From an uncultured Bacteroides sp. (GTDB lineage Bacteria > Bacteroidota > Bacteroidia > Bacteroidales > Bacteroidaceae), in NCBI GenBank assembly GCA_947173895.1, contig CAMWGU010000003.1, forward strand, positions 1-64,000: a stretch of 64,000 nucleotides of DNA, written 5' to 3'. This document shows, one piece after another, positions 28,266 to 37,661 of the stretch (positions are counted from its first letter, which is position 1; every line of letters starts with the position of its first letter). The position numbers and the translations under genes are program-made. The notes under the pieces are model-generated. The model searched no databases, was not told the origin of the DNA, and saw only the letters and a program-made list of their open reading frames with translations.

Positions 28266-28517
28266 TTATAACTTCTCAATCTTTATCACCTGGCCTTTGC
28301 CTGCTGTCAGGATCTCGACTGCCGCTTTGATGGCGTCCATCGCACCGGCATCTGCTGTAGGTGCTACTGTAGGCGCTTTCTTGGGCGTTTCTTCAGGAGC
28401 TACCTTGTTGACAACAGTAATGAGGTACTTGCTCAGATAGATAACGATGAAGAGAATGACAAAGACGGTTGACATACCGACCACCATCAACATCAATCCA
28501 ACTTCTATGTTCTCCAT
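28266..28517 (-). CDS. OadG family small membrane subunit
   Basis: Single N-terminal TM (VGLMLMVVGMSTVFVILFIVIYLS) directly upstream of oadA/oadB homologs. Confidence 0.88.
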   Translation of the reverse strand: MENIEVGLMLMVVGMSTVFVILFIVIYLSKYLITVVNKVAPEETPKKAPTVAPTADAGAMDAIKAAVEILTAGKGQVIKIEKL

Positions 28518-28634
28518 AAATTTTAATGTTATTAAATACTACTTGCTATATGCATAAATTGCTCTATGCTAAAAAAAGTGCTCAAAATTAGCCATTTTGG
28601 CGTTATTTTTATCATAAAGGGAATACAAAATATG

Positions 28635-28642
28635 CAAAATTA
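28635..28642 (-). promoter_or_regulatory. -7 box (TAATTTTG) for the oadGAB operon
   Basis: CAAAATTA on + strand, 118 bp upstream of oadG. Confidence 0.45.
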
Positions 28643-28660
28643 TTAGAAAAGTCATTCTTT

Positions 28661-29161
28661 TTAGAAAAGTATTTCATTCTGTTCCTTACGTTTTTTCTCG
28701 GCTGCTTGGTCTGACGGATAACCGATGGGAATCAGAGCTACCGGTTCCAAATGGGCTGTCAGTCCTAGTGCTTCGCTACATTGTGTGACGTCAAAATTGC
28801 ACACCCAGCAGGTTCCCAAACCTTGCTCGGTGGCGGCCAGGCAAAGGTGTTCCACGGCTATGGCTATGTCAATGTCGGCATGGTCTTTGTTGTCGGCGCG
28901 ACGATGCCACGATTCGCTATGGTCGGCACAGGCTACAATGATGCAGGGAGCCGTGGCTATCCATTCGCGTTTATAGCATTGCTGCAGGGTTTTCAGAGTG
29001 GTAATGTCAGTAACAATGCGGAAGCGCCATGGTTGGAAATTGACAGCCGAAGGAGCTAGGCGTACACATTCCATGATGTAGTTTAATTTGGCGGTCTCGA
29101 TAGGGCGGTTGCTGTATTGGCGAGCAGAGTAGCGCGCTTTCACTAGTTCTAGAAATTTCAT
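28661..29161 (-). CDS. Nitroreductase family protein
   Basis: KARYSARQYSNRPIE, VRLAPSAVNFQPWRF, ATEQGLGTCWVCNF. Confidence 0.93.
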   Translation of the reverse strand: MKFLELVKARYSARQYSNRPIETAKLNYIMECVRLAPSAVNFQPWRFRIVTDITTLKTLQQCYKREWIATAPCIIVACADHSESWHRRADNKDHADIDIAIAVEHLCLAATEQGLGTCWVCNFDVTQCSEALGLTAHLEPVALIPIGYPSDQAAEKKRKEQNEILF

Positions 29162-29207
29162 AAGCGTTGATTAGATAATAGTTATTTTTTAGTAATTTAG
29201 CAAAGCG

Positions 29208-29215
29208 CAAAGTTA
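29208..29215 (-). promoter_or_regulatory. -7 box (TAACTTTG) for nitroreductase
   Basis: CAAAGTTA on + strand, ~47 bp upstream. Confidence 0.5.
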
Positions 29216-29262
29216 TGGAATAATCTCTAGAATGGGCTAATAAAAAAGGAATAAAAGCTTAA

Positions 29263-29303
29263 GGCTCAAAGAAACTAGCCCTATATGGCGGTTTCTTCGA
29301 GCC
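29263..29303 (-). terminator. Hairpin downstream of DUF4923-like gene
   Basis: ggctcaaagaaac (29263-29275) / gtttcttcgagcc (29291-29303), one mismatch. Confidence 0.55.
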
Positions 29304-29356
29304 TTGTATAGCCTTTAAACCGCTCTAAGCGGGCATTGTGAGTTGGAGTCTGAATG

Positions 29357-29959
29357 TCACTTTTTCATTTCAAAACCTAACCTGAGTCCGTCATAAGAAC
29401 TGGCGATGCTGTTAATTGTATCTGTTGTGGAATTAACTCCCGATACGACTCCCGTGACGGTTTTCAGCACGGACATTAATTTGTCTGCCTTGAAAACCAG
29501 GCTCATGTCGTTGCCGGTCACAGTCACGTATGCCACTATCTTGATGCCCAGTTTGCTTTTCATAGTTATGGTTTTGGCATCGTTGTCGAAAGTGTAGGTT
29601 CCGCTGGAAGTCTTTCCCTTGATGGTGCATGAGTAGGATCCGTCTTCACCGAAGGTGTATTGACAACCGTCCATCCCCATTTTTTCGTATATCGGTTGTA
29701 GTTTCTCCTCGACTTCTTTGGCTGCAACTTCGCCGCCGGCCTTTGCCAGCAGGTTGTCGCTTTCGAACTGGCATTCTGGTCCGCTATATGTCCACGTGCC
29801 GATGATGGAGGATTCTGTGGTCGCTTTGTCGCCTACTATGTTTTTTACTACATCGCTTAATACAGATTTCAGATCCTGTGCTACGACATTTCCGGCTGCC
29901 ATCAACATGACTGCCACTATACACAAATATTTCACTAATCTATTTTCCATCAGTTTCAT
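29357..29959 (-). CDS. Secreted DUF4923-like protein
   Basis: Signal peptide; IGTWTYSGPECQFESDNLLAKAGGEVAAKEVEEKLQPIYEKMG; overlaps the upstream CDS stop. Confidence 0.8.
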   Translation of the reverse strand: MKLMENRLVKYLCIVAVMLMAAGNVVAQDLKSVLSDVVKNIVGDKATTESSIIGTWTYSGPECQFESDNLLAKAGGEVAAKEVEEKLQPIYEKMGMDGCQYTFGEDGSYSCTIKGKTSSGTYTFDNDAKTITMKSKLGIKIVAYVTVTGNDMSLVFKADKLMSVLKTVTGVVSGVNSTTDTINSIASSYDGLRLGFEMKK

Positions 29960-30510
29960 TCTTTAATAGTGTTAAATTTCTTTTCCTCTTTGCGGTCTTT
30001 CGGCATGACGGGATGCTGTTTTTCCGTCCAGCGAGCATATTGTTCGTCGGTCAGCACTTTCTTCAGTTTCTTTTTGCGTTTCTGGCGTTGTTTTTCCATC
30101 TTTTCTTTGTCGGCTGACGAGGATGAATCGCGGTGTGGACGACGGTCCATGCTTTGGGGTGGACGGTTTCCACGCGGTCCCTGCCCGGGGCCTCTGCCTC
30201 CCCCGAAGTTCGGCGCTCCTTCTGGTCTGCTACCCATGTGGGGCGCTTCCGATTGATTTTTTTGGTCTTCGCGCGCCCATTTCAGGTTCAGTTTGTAGAG
30301 TTTATCATATTGTTTTTCCGTCAGGTTGAGCAACGATTTCATACGGTTGGTTGTTTGCCGTGCCGATTTTTCAGGTGAAAGAGGCATGGGTTTGAAGTTC
30401 TTTTCCTGCTGGTCGGGCATGTCCTTTCCTGCTTCCTGTGCCGCAATCGTGCCACTACCAATAAAAAGAATGGCACATGCGATAGCCCAAAAATGTTTTT
30501 TCATGTTCAT
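29956..30510 (-). CDS. Secreted DUF4890/Spy-LTxxQ-like protein with charged tail
   Basis: Signal peptide; TNRMKSLLNLTEKQYDKLYKLNLKWA; KKVLTDEQYARW. Confidence 0.78.
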   Translation of the reverse strand: MNMKKHFWAIACAILFIGSGTIAAQEAGKDMPDQQEKNFKPMPLSPEKSARQTTNRMKSLLNLTEKQYDKLYKLNLKWAREDQKNQSEAPHMGSRPEGAPNFGGGRGPGQGPRGNRPPQSMDRRPHRDSSSSADKEKMEKQRQKRKKKLKKVLTDEQYARWTEKQHPVMPKDRKEEKKFNTIKE

Positions 30511-30535
30511 AATCTGATATTTAAAATTATGAGTG

Positions 30536-30567
30536 CAAAGGTAGAAGGGAACTTCGGAAGCTCCAAA
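30536..30567 (-). promoter_or_regulatory. Promoter TTTG-N20-TACCTTTG (minus strand)
   Basis: CAAAGGTA 30536-30543, 20-nt spacer, CAAA 30564-30567 on + strand. Confidence 0.7.
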
Positions 30568-30572
30568 ACAAA

Positions 30573-30603
30573 TCTACCAAACCGCCAATTCTTTCTACCA
30601 AAC
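30573..30603 (-). promoter_or_regulatory. Direct-repeat operator candidate 21 bp apart, just upstream of -33
   Basis: TCTACCAAAC at 30573-30582 and 30594-30603 (minus strand GTTTGGTAGA x2). Confidence 0.65.
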
Positions 30604-30738
30604 GGTACAAATAAGTCATAAACAGTTTTAGGTTAATTTCCTACAAGCTTGTATCTCTGAATGGTGAAAATAGGTTTTATAATTGCATAAATTCTTCATT
30701 TATGTGCAAAAAAAGGCTGTAGTTAATTTATTTGTTTG

Positions 30739-30746
30739 TATCTTTG
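30739..30746 (+). promoter_or_regulatory. -7 box (TATCTTTG) for fabI
   Basis: TAnnTTTG followed by C, 28 bp upstream of ATG. Confidence 0.55.
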
Positions 30747-30773
30747 CACCTCATTTAACAATAATAATAAGGT

Positions 30774-31631
30774 ATGAGTTACAATTTGTTGAAAGGAAAA
30801 AGAGGTATAATTTTTGGTGCGTTGAATGAACAGTCTATAGCATGGAAAGTAGCGGAAAAGGCTGTAGAAGAAGGCGCTGTTATCACATTGTCTAATACTC
30901 CGGTAGCGGTTCGCATGGGAGAAGTTTCGGCTTTGGCCGAAAAATTGCATTGCGAGGTGATTCCCGCTGATGCCACCAGTGTGGAAGATTTGGAGAATGT
31001 TTTTAAACGTTCGATGGAAGTTCTGGGTGGAAAGATAGATTTTGTTCTCCACTCCATAGGAATGTCTCCCAATGTTCGTAAGAAACGTACGTATGATGAT
31101 CTTGATTATGATATGCTGAACAAGACGCTGGATATATCTGCTGTTTCATTTCATAAAATGATTCAGGCGGCTAAAAAACTGGATGCAATCTCAGAATACG
31201 GTTCTATCTTAGCATTGAGTTATGTTGCCGCTCAACGTACATTCTATGGATACAATGACATGGCTGACGCCAAGGCTTTGCTTGAATCTATTGCTCGCAG
31301 TTTTGGCTATATTTATGGGCGTGAGCACCATGTGCGTGTCAATACCATATCTCAGTCACCTACCATGACTACTGCAGGATCGGGAGTGAAAGGTATGGAC
31401 AAACTGTTTGATTTTGCCAATCGTATGTCGCCGTTGGGAAATGCTTCGGCAGATGAGTGTGCTGATTATTGCATCGTAATGTTCTCTGACCTGACTCGCA
31501 AGGTGACTATGCAGAACTTGTATCATGATGGAGGATTCTCTAGCGTGGGTATGAGTTTGCGTGCCATGGCCACTTACGAAAAAGGACTGGATGAATACAA
31601 AGATGAGAACGGAAAGATCATTTATGGTTAA
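30774..31631 (+). CDS. fabI: Enoyl-[acyl-carrier-protein] reductase (FabI)
   Basis: GALNEQSIAWKVAEKAVEEGA, FVLHSIGMSPN, SYVAAQRTFYGYNDMADAKALLES, DGGFSSVGMS. Confidence 0.92.
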   Translation: MSYNLLKGKRGIIFGALNEQSIAWKVAEKAVEEGAVITLSNTPVAVRMGEVSALAEKLHCEVIPADATSVEDLENVFKRSMEVLGGKIDFVLHSIGMSPNVRKKRTYDDLDYDMLNKTLDISAVSFHKMIQAAKKLDAISEYGSILALSYVAAQRTFYGYNDMADAKALLESIARSFGYIYGREHHVRVNTISQSPTMTTAGSGVKGMDKLFDFANRMSPLGNASADECADYCIVMFSDLTRKVTMQNLYHDGGFSSVGMSLRAMATYEKGLDEYKDENGKIIYG

Positions 31632-31638
31632 GAAATAA

Positions 31639-32640
31639 ATGATGCGCAAAACAATATTCATATTAGTGTTACACCTTGTCGCTCTTTCTTCCTGTCATTG
31701 GAACGGAGAAGGCGGCAAGGCCGCTGATGTGGATATAAAAATAGCCCGTTATGATCGCTTGCAGTATGAATACGTTACAATGAATAGCTTTTCGGCGCTG
31801 CAAAAGATGAATACTGATTATCCTCAGGCTACCAAGTTATTGATAGAGGATGTATTGGCAATTGGTAAGGTAAATGACACGAATATTAATGATCGGATGT
31901 TGGAATATTATGCAGATTCCACCTTATTAACTTTGATGTGTGACGCCGAAGAGGCTTTTAAAGATCTGAGTTGGATTGAAGAAAAGCTAAATAAAGGGTT
32001 TAAGCGCCTGAAAAAAGAAGTACCTACATTGCCGGTTCCCCGCTTCTATGCCCAAATATCAGCACTGAACCAATCGGTTGTGGTGGGAGACAGTATTTTG
32101 GGATTCAGCATTGATAAATATATGGGAACACACTATTCATTGTATAAACGTTTCTATTACGATTATCAATGTCGTACGATGAATCCCGATCGGATTGTTC
32201 CGGATTGCTTTACCTTTTATCTGCTGAGCCATTATCCTTTGTCGTGGCAGCCGGGACGTACGCTGTTGGACATGATCATGCATCGTGGAAAGATCAATTG
32301 GGTTGTGACACATGTTCTAGGCTATGAGTCTTTTGAGGAAGAGATGGGATATGACAATCAAGAAGCACAATGGTGTAAGGAACACAAAGAAGCCTTATGG
32401 GAAACAATGCTCCGTAATGGTCATCTGTATGCTACCGATCCGCTTGTGGTACGCACCTATATACGTATGGATCCTTTTATTCCTATAATGGGTGAGAAGA
32501 CTCCGGCAAGCATTGGTATATGGATGGGGATTCAGCTGGTGGACGAATACATGAAGAAACATCCTGATATGACCATAAAAGATTTGTTGCTCGCGACAGA
32601 TTATCGGCAAATGTTGACTGATACGAATTTTAAACCTTGA
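31639..32640 (+). CDS. GldB-like lipoprotein
   Basis: Lipobox-like LSSCH; overall GldB-like pattern YLLSHYPLSWQPG, IPIMGEKTPASIGIWMGIQLVDEYM. Confidence 0.75.
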   Translation: MMRKTIFILVLHLVALSSCHWNGEGGKAADVDIKIARYDRLQYEYVTMNSFSALQKMNTDYPQATKLLIEDVLAIGKVNDTNINDRMLEYYADSTLLTLMCDAEEAFKDLSWIEEKLNKGFKRLKKEVPTLPVPRFYAQISALNQSVVVGDSILGFSIDKYMGTHYSLYKRFYYDYQCRTMNPDRIVPDCFTFYLLSHYPLSWQPGRTLLDMIMHRGKINWVVTHVLGYESFEEEMGYDNQEAQWCKEHKEALWETMLRNGHLYATDPLVVRTYIRMDPFIPIMGEKTPASIGIWMGIQLVDEYMKKHPDMTIKDLLLATDYRQMLTDTNFKP

Positions 32641-32656
32641 AAGTTGACTTATAATT

Positions 32657-33364
32657 ATGATAGAAATAGCTTTATATTTGTTGCCTGTGACATTAGGCGA
32701 AACTCCTGTTGAAAAAGTATTGCCTTCTTATAATAAGGAGATTATTCTTGGCATTAAACACTTTATAGTGGAAGATGTACGTTCGGCGCGCCGCTTTCTA
32801 AAAAAAGTGGATCGCGGAATAGATATAGATGCATTGACTTTCTATCCTTTAAATAAGTATACTTCTTCTGAAGATATTTCTAATTATTTGAATCCGTTAG
32901 TAGGCGGACAATCTATGGGCGTGATTTCTGAGGCCGGTTGTCCTGCTGTGGCTGATCCGGGGGCGGATGTCGTGGCTATTGCACAGCGTAAGAACCTGAA
33001 AGTAGTTCCTTTGGTAGGTCCTTCTTCGATAATTATGTCCGTCATGGGTTCCGGATTCAACGGACAAAGTTTTGCTTTTCATGGCTATCTGCCTATTGAT
33101 CCTGCTGAGCGCGCCAAACGTATCAAAATGTTGGAACAGCGTGTTTATGCAGAAGATCAGACCCAACTTTTTATTGAAACTCCTTATCGTAATAATAAGA
33201 TGGTGGAAGACATTTTAAGAAATTGCCGTCCCCACACTAAACTATGTATTGCTGCCCACATTACGTGTGAAGGCGAGTATATCAAAACAAAAACCGTTAA
33301 GGATTGGCATGGAAAATTGCCGGATTTGTCTAAGATTCCTTGTATATTTTTGATTTATAAGTAA
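32657..33364 (+). CDS. SAM-dependent methyltransferase (tetrapyrrole methylase fold, RsmI-like)
   Basis: MGVISEAGCPAVADPGADVVAIA, VPLVGPSSIIMSVMGSGFNGQSFAFHGYLP, QTQLFIETPYRN. Confidence 0.88.
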   Translation: MIEIALYLLPVTLGETPVEKVLPSYNKEIILGIKHFIVEDVRSARRFLKKVDRGIDIDALTFYPLNKYTSSEDISNYLNPLVGGQSMGVISEAGCPAVADPGADVVAIAQRKNLKVVPLVGPSSIIMSVMGSGFNGQSFAFHGYLPIDPAERAKRIKMLEQRVYAEDQTQLFIETPYRNNKMVEDILRNCRPHTKLCIAAHITCEGEYIKTKTVKDWHGKLPDLSKIPCIFLIYK

Positions 33365-33382
33365 TTGTTTGGTGCTGGTCGC

Positions 33383-34378
33383 TTATTTGAATTCTTTCCA
33401 TATCTGTGTCACCATATCAAGATGATCAATTTCTTCTCTCAGTAGGGAACTATACAGAGAGGAATTTTTTTCTATCTCTTCGGGAGTGACAAACTTTCCT
33501 TTGCCGTTTGATAGCTGGTTTTCGTTTGTCAACGGCAGGACATAAAGTATGATTGTTTTCTTTGATTCATTGTTTTTGTCTGTTTGCATCAGATGCTTCA
33601 GGCTAAAGCGTGGTTCGGATGAATAAGAAATGTTGCCTAAGTATTGGCTGGCTATCTTTCCGGCATATTTATCGATATCAGTTTCATTTGGATAAATATA
33701 ATCTTCCATCGGTAGATCCAGTTTTCCATATTCCTTGTCTTGGGTGTTACGGGGAACTACATAAATTTTTCCGTTGCAAATAGGGGCAATGCGCAAAATG
33801 GGAATCTTCTTATAAGTCTGGCTGATTGTTTTAATGAAGGCATAATTTACTATGATGCAAAGGATGTATACCAATGGAGGTGTAATGTGTGTCATCACAT
33901 AAAGTGTGTTGTGGGATAACGGATGAAAAAGTAAATAGATCAAGCATAAAGCAAACAGGTGGATCACTGACAGTACAGTTATGACCTGTGTTGCCCAGAA
34001 GTTCAGTATGGGGATTTCATAATGAAATTTCGAGAACAGCCTAGAGTAAGAATGGGGTGCTATAAGGTAAGGCAATGAAAAACAGAGCATCAGTATCTCT
34101 AGTGTGATGGGAACTGTTCGGTCTGGGATGAGCATATCGCTGCTGATACCTTTTATGAGTGATGTGATAGCTAATGCCAAGGTTACATGTAGCAATATAA
34201 GATTGGGCAGATGTACCGATGGTCTGGCCAGCTTGTATAGGATATACATAATGCTGACCAAACTACAGATATATAACACTTTTGCATCTGGGAAAAAAAT
34301 GCAGAGAATCATGCATACAATGGCCGGAATTAGTCCGATGGCCATTATTAAAGTATTGTATTTCAATAATAATTTCAT
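33383..34378 (-). CDS. Hypothetical ~6-TM membrane protein with Nudix-like C-terminal region lacking the Nudix box
   Basis: Six hydrophobic segments followed by GKIYVVPRN...GKLDLPMEDYIYPNETDIDKYAGKIASQYLG...IILYVLPL. Confidence 0.6.
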   Translation of the reverse strand: MKLLLKYNTLIMAIGLIPAIVCMILCIFFPDAKVLYICSLVSIMYILYKLARPSVHLPNLILLHVTLALAITSLIKGISSDMLIPDRTVPITLEILMLCFSLPYLIAPHSYSRLFSKFHYEIPILNFWATQVITVLSVIHLFALCLIYLLFHPLSHNTLYVMTHITPPLVYILCIIVNYAFIKTISQTYKKIPILRIAPICNGKIYVVPRNTQDKEYGKLDLPMEDYIYPNETDIDKYAGKIASQYLGNISYSSEPRFSLKHLMQTDKNNESKKTIILYVLPLTNENQLSNGKGKFVTPEEIEKNSSLYSSLLREEIDHLDMVTQIWKEFK

Positions 34379-34434
34379 TTGCTCTACCTTTATTTACGCC
34401 CTTATAACAAAAAAAACATAAAAAGGTTTACTCG

Positions 34435-35289
34435 TTATCCCCTAAATTTTATATGTTTTTCTGCATGATAGGAGGAACGTACCAAAGGAGCACTTTCTAC
34501 TTCGCGAAATCCTTTTTTCAGACCTATTTCTCTGTAGGCTTTGAATTGTTCCGGAGTAACATATTCTGCTACCGGATAGTGTCGATGGGTGGGTTGCAGA
34601 TATTGGCCGATGGTAAGTATTTTGCATCCTTGTTCCAATAAGTCTTCCATGAGTTCTTCCACTTCTTCGGGGCTTTCTCCCAAGCCAACCATGATTCCTG
34701 ATTTGGCAGTGACTTCGTTGTCGGTTATTTGTCGGATAACTTTCAGGCTAGTGTCATAATTGGCAGCACTGCGAACCAAAGGACTGATGCGGCGTACGGT
34801 TTCCATGTTGTGTGAGATGATATCTGGACGAGTGTCTATTATTTGCTGTATCAGTTCTTGCTTTCCTTGGAAATCAGGTATCAATACTTCGGCGGTAGTT
34901 TTCGGATTTAGCCGTTTTATTTCCATTATTGTCCGGGCCCAATGAGAGGCTCCCAAGTCGGTCAAATCGTCACGATCCACGGAAGTGATGACTGCATGGG
35001 ATAATTTCATGAGGCTGATAGACTCTGCTACATGGATAGGTTCTTCCGGATCTAAAGGGAGAGGGCGTCCGGTTTGCGTGTTGCAGAATTTGCAGGATCG
35101 GGTGCAGATATCTCCTCCGATCATAAACGTTGCGGTGCCTTTCCCCCAACATTCTCCCATGTTGGGGCATCGTCCACTGCTGCAAATGGTATGTAATTTA
35201 TGAGAGTCTACAATATGTTTGGTTTTTGTGTATCTGGCGTTTGCCCCTATGCTTATTTTAAGCCAATCCGGCTTTTTGATGTGATTCAT
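34435..35289 (-). CDS. lipA: Lipoyl synthase
   Basis: HTICSSGRCPNMGECWGKGTATFMIGGDICTRSCKFCNT; TSVDRDDLTDLGA; GLGE. Confidence 0.96.
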   Translation of the reverse strand: MNHIKKPDWLKISIGANARYTKTKHIVDSHKLHTICSSGRCPNMGECWGKGTATFMIGGDICTRSCKFCNTQTGRPLPLDPEEPIHVAESISLMKLSHAVITSVDRDDLTDLGASHWARTIMEIKRLNPKTTAEVLIPDFQGKQELIQQIIDTRPDIISHNMETVRRISPLVRSAANYDTSLKVIRQITDNEVTAKSGIMVGLGESPEEVEELMEDLLEQGCKILTIGQYLQPTHRHYPVAEYVTPEQFKAYREIGLKKGFREVESAPLVRSSYHAEKHIKFRG

Positions 35290-35373
35290 AAGAATATTAG
35301 ATTTTTATTTGGTTACAGGCCGACAGGAAAAATTACGAAGGTTTATCCATATCGGCCTGTGGTGAATATTGTT

Positions 35374-37575
35374 TTATTTCAGATGATCGATAAAGAAATT
35401 GGCTACACGAGTCAACAAATGCTTGGTTGTGTTGCCACCACTGATACCATGGTTGCGGTTTGTGTAGATTTGCATGTCGAACTGCTTGTCTGCTTGTACC
35501 AGTGCTTCACTGTATTCGGCGTTGTTGCGCAGATGCACGTTGTCATCTGCTGTTCCATGAATCAATAACAGTTCGCCATTCAGTTTATTGGCACGGTTTA
35601 TTGCCGATGCGGCATTGTATCCTTCCGCATTTTCTTTGGGGGTCCGCATGAAGCGTTCTGTATATACCGAATCGTAGAAACGCCAGTCGGTAGGGGCGGC
35701 AACAGCCACTCCGGCTTTGAATATGGGCGTTCCTTCACTCATAGACATCAATGTATTGTAACCTCCATAGCTCCATCCCCATATACCTATGCGGCTGCCG
35801 TCCACATAGGGTAGTGTGTTTAAATAATTGGCTGTTTCAACTTGGTCTTTTGATTCTTTCACTCCCAAATTCAGGTAAGTGCATTTTTCAAAATCTGATC
35901 CACGTCCGCCTGTTCCGCGTCCATCAACACAAACCATGATAAATCCTTGGCTGGCCATGTAGGCTTCGAACATGCCACCATCTCTGCGGGCACCTATTCC
36001 CCATTTGTCTGCCACTTCCTGTGAGCCTGGTCCGCTATATTGGTGCATGATGACAGGATATTTTTTATTGGGGTTGAAGTGGGCTGGTTTCATCATCCAT
36101 CCATTTAGTTCCACTCCGTCTTTGGTTTTGAAGCAAAATAATTCTTTGCTTGGCATTTCCAGTTGTGAGAGTTGCTGTTTCAGTTTGCTGTTATCTACTA
36201 AGGTTGCCAATTGTTTGCCGTTGTTATCATTAAGGGTAATCACAGGAGGAGTGGTGATGTTTGAGAATGTATTGATGTAATATTTCATATTGCTACTGAA
36301 GATAGCCTTGTGAGTTCCTTCTTCTTTAGATAGTTTGGTCTTTTTACCTTTGCCGTCCACCTTGTAGATAGCTGTACGGAGTGGGCTTCCTTCATTGCTT
36401 TCATAATAAAAGGTATGAGTAGCTTCGTCCAATCCTAGGAAGTTCTTTACTTCAAAATTCCCTTTTGTAATTTGCTTCACCAAATTCCCTCCGCTTGTAT
36501 AAAGGTAGAGGTGGTTATATCCGTCTTTTTCGCTCATCATCACAAAGTGTTTCGGATAGAAGACGATGTTTGAATAAGCTTCTTCTTTGATGTATTGGGG
36601 GGCCTCATCACGTACCATCAGTTTGCAGAGTGTACTTCGCGGGTTGGCAAAATAAAGGTCAAAGCGGTTTTGATGACGGTTTAGTGTCATGATGGCCAAT
36701 GTGTTTTTATCATTGGTGAACTGGATACGGGGAATGTAGCCATCGGCATCCAAAGGCAGGTCCATCTTGCGGGTCACTTTGCTTTTGATGTCGAATGTAT
36801 GGACAGATACTTGGGAATTGTTGATGCCCGGCATCGGATATTTGTATTCATATTCGCCCGGGTATGTATTGAAAGCATTGAATGCGGGAGCCATTCCTTT
36901 ATATAAAGGAAATGAATACATGGGTACTTGGCTTTCGTCAAAGCGGATATAGGCAAGCATTTGACCGTCTGCGCTGAAATCGAAAGCTCGGTTGAATCCG
37001 AATTCTTCTTCATAGACCCAGTCGGGAATTCCATTCAATACCTCGTTGAATTTACCGTCTTTGGTTACTTGTGATTCGCTGTTGCCAAAAAGAAGTTTTA
37101 CCAGATAGATATTATTGTCGCGCACAAAGGCTATTTGGTTACCGTCTGGTGAAAACAAGGGAACTTGTTGTGGCCCGTTTTCAGAAAGGGGCTCGATCTT
37201 ATTGTTTCTTACATTGAAAATGTAATAGTTGGCGGTAAACGAACGGCGGTAAATCGGTTTGGTTTCTGTTTGGATCAGAATTAATTTTTCATCGGGTGAC
37301 ATAATATAGTCATCGAACGACTTGAGGTTGCAGTCACGGGCTGTGTTTACATCAAAGACGGTACCGGTTTCTTTTCCTGTTTTAAAAGAATATTGCACGA
37401 TTTTCTTACCGTCGGCACTCATTTGGGTGTAATGTTCTCCATCCAGCATAGGTTTGATACTTCTTATACCCTCTGTGCGAAAGGTTCTGTTTGCCACGTC
37501 CTGCAAACTTACCTGTTGGGCTTTTGTAGTAAGCAGGCAGAAAAATAAAATAATAAATATGCTTAATTTTCTCAT
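35374..37575 (-). CDS. Dipeptidyl peptidase IV-like S9B serine peptidase
   Basis: GWSYGGYNTLM nucleophile, GTADDNVHLRN, NRNHGISGGNT; signal peptide. Confidence 0.95.
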   Translation of the reverse strand: MRKLSIFIILFFCLLTTKAQQVSLQDVANRTFRTEGIRSIKPMLDGEHYTQMSADGKKIVQYSFKTGKETGTVFDVNTARDCNLKSFDDYIMSPDEKLILIQTETKPIYRRSFTANYYIFNVRNNKIEPLSENGPQQVPLFSPDGNQIAFVRDNNIYLVKLLFGNSESQVTKDGKFNEVLNGIPDWVYEEEFGFNRAFDFSADGQMLAYIRFDESQVPMYSFPLYKGMAPAFNAFNTYPGEYEYKYPMPGINNSQVSVHTFDIKSKVTRKMDLPLDADGYIPRIQFTNDKNTLAIMTLNRHQNRFDLYFANPRSTLCKLMVRDEAPQYIKEEAYSNIVFYPKHFVMMSEKDGYNHLYLYTSGGNLVKQITKGNFEVKNFLGLDEATHTFYYESNEGSPLRTAIYKVDGKGKKTKLSKEEGTHKAIFSSNMKYYINTFSNITTPPVITLNDNNGKQLATLVDNSKLKQQLSQLEMPSKELFCFKTKDGVELNGWMMKPAHFNPNKKYPVIMHQYSGPGSQEVADKWGIGARRDGGMFEAYMASQGFIMVCVDGRGTGGRGSDFEKCTYLNLGVKESKDQVETANYLNTLPYVDGSRIGIWGWSYGGYNTLMSMSEGTPIFKAGVAVAAPTDWRFYDSVYTERFMRTPKENAEGYNAASAINRANKLNGELLLIHGTADDNVHLRNNAEYSEALVQADKQFDMQIYTNRNHGISGGNTTKHLLTRVANFFIDHLK

Positions 37576-37606
37576 AATAGATAAATTCTTTAAATGATAA
37601 TCAAGA

Positions 37607-37614
37607 CAAAGGTA
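37607..37614 (-). promoter_or_regulatory. -7 box (TACCTTTG) for DPP-IV-like gene
   Basis: CAAAGGTA on + strand, 32 bp upstream. Confidence 0.45.
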
Positions 37615-37635
37615 AGACTTTTGTTTGAAAATACA

Positions 37636-37643
37636 TATCTTTG
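37636..37643 (+). promoter_or_regulatory. -7 box (TATCTTTG) for radical SAM gene
   Basis: TAnnTTTG 19 bp upstream of ATG. Confidence 0.5.
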
Positions 37644-37661
37644 TCCCTATAAAATAAGTTC

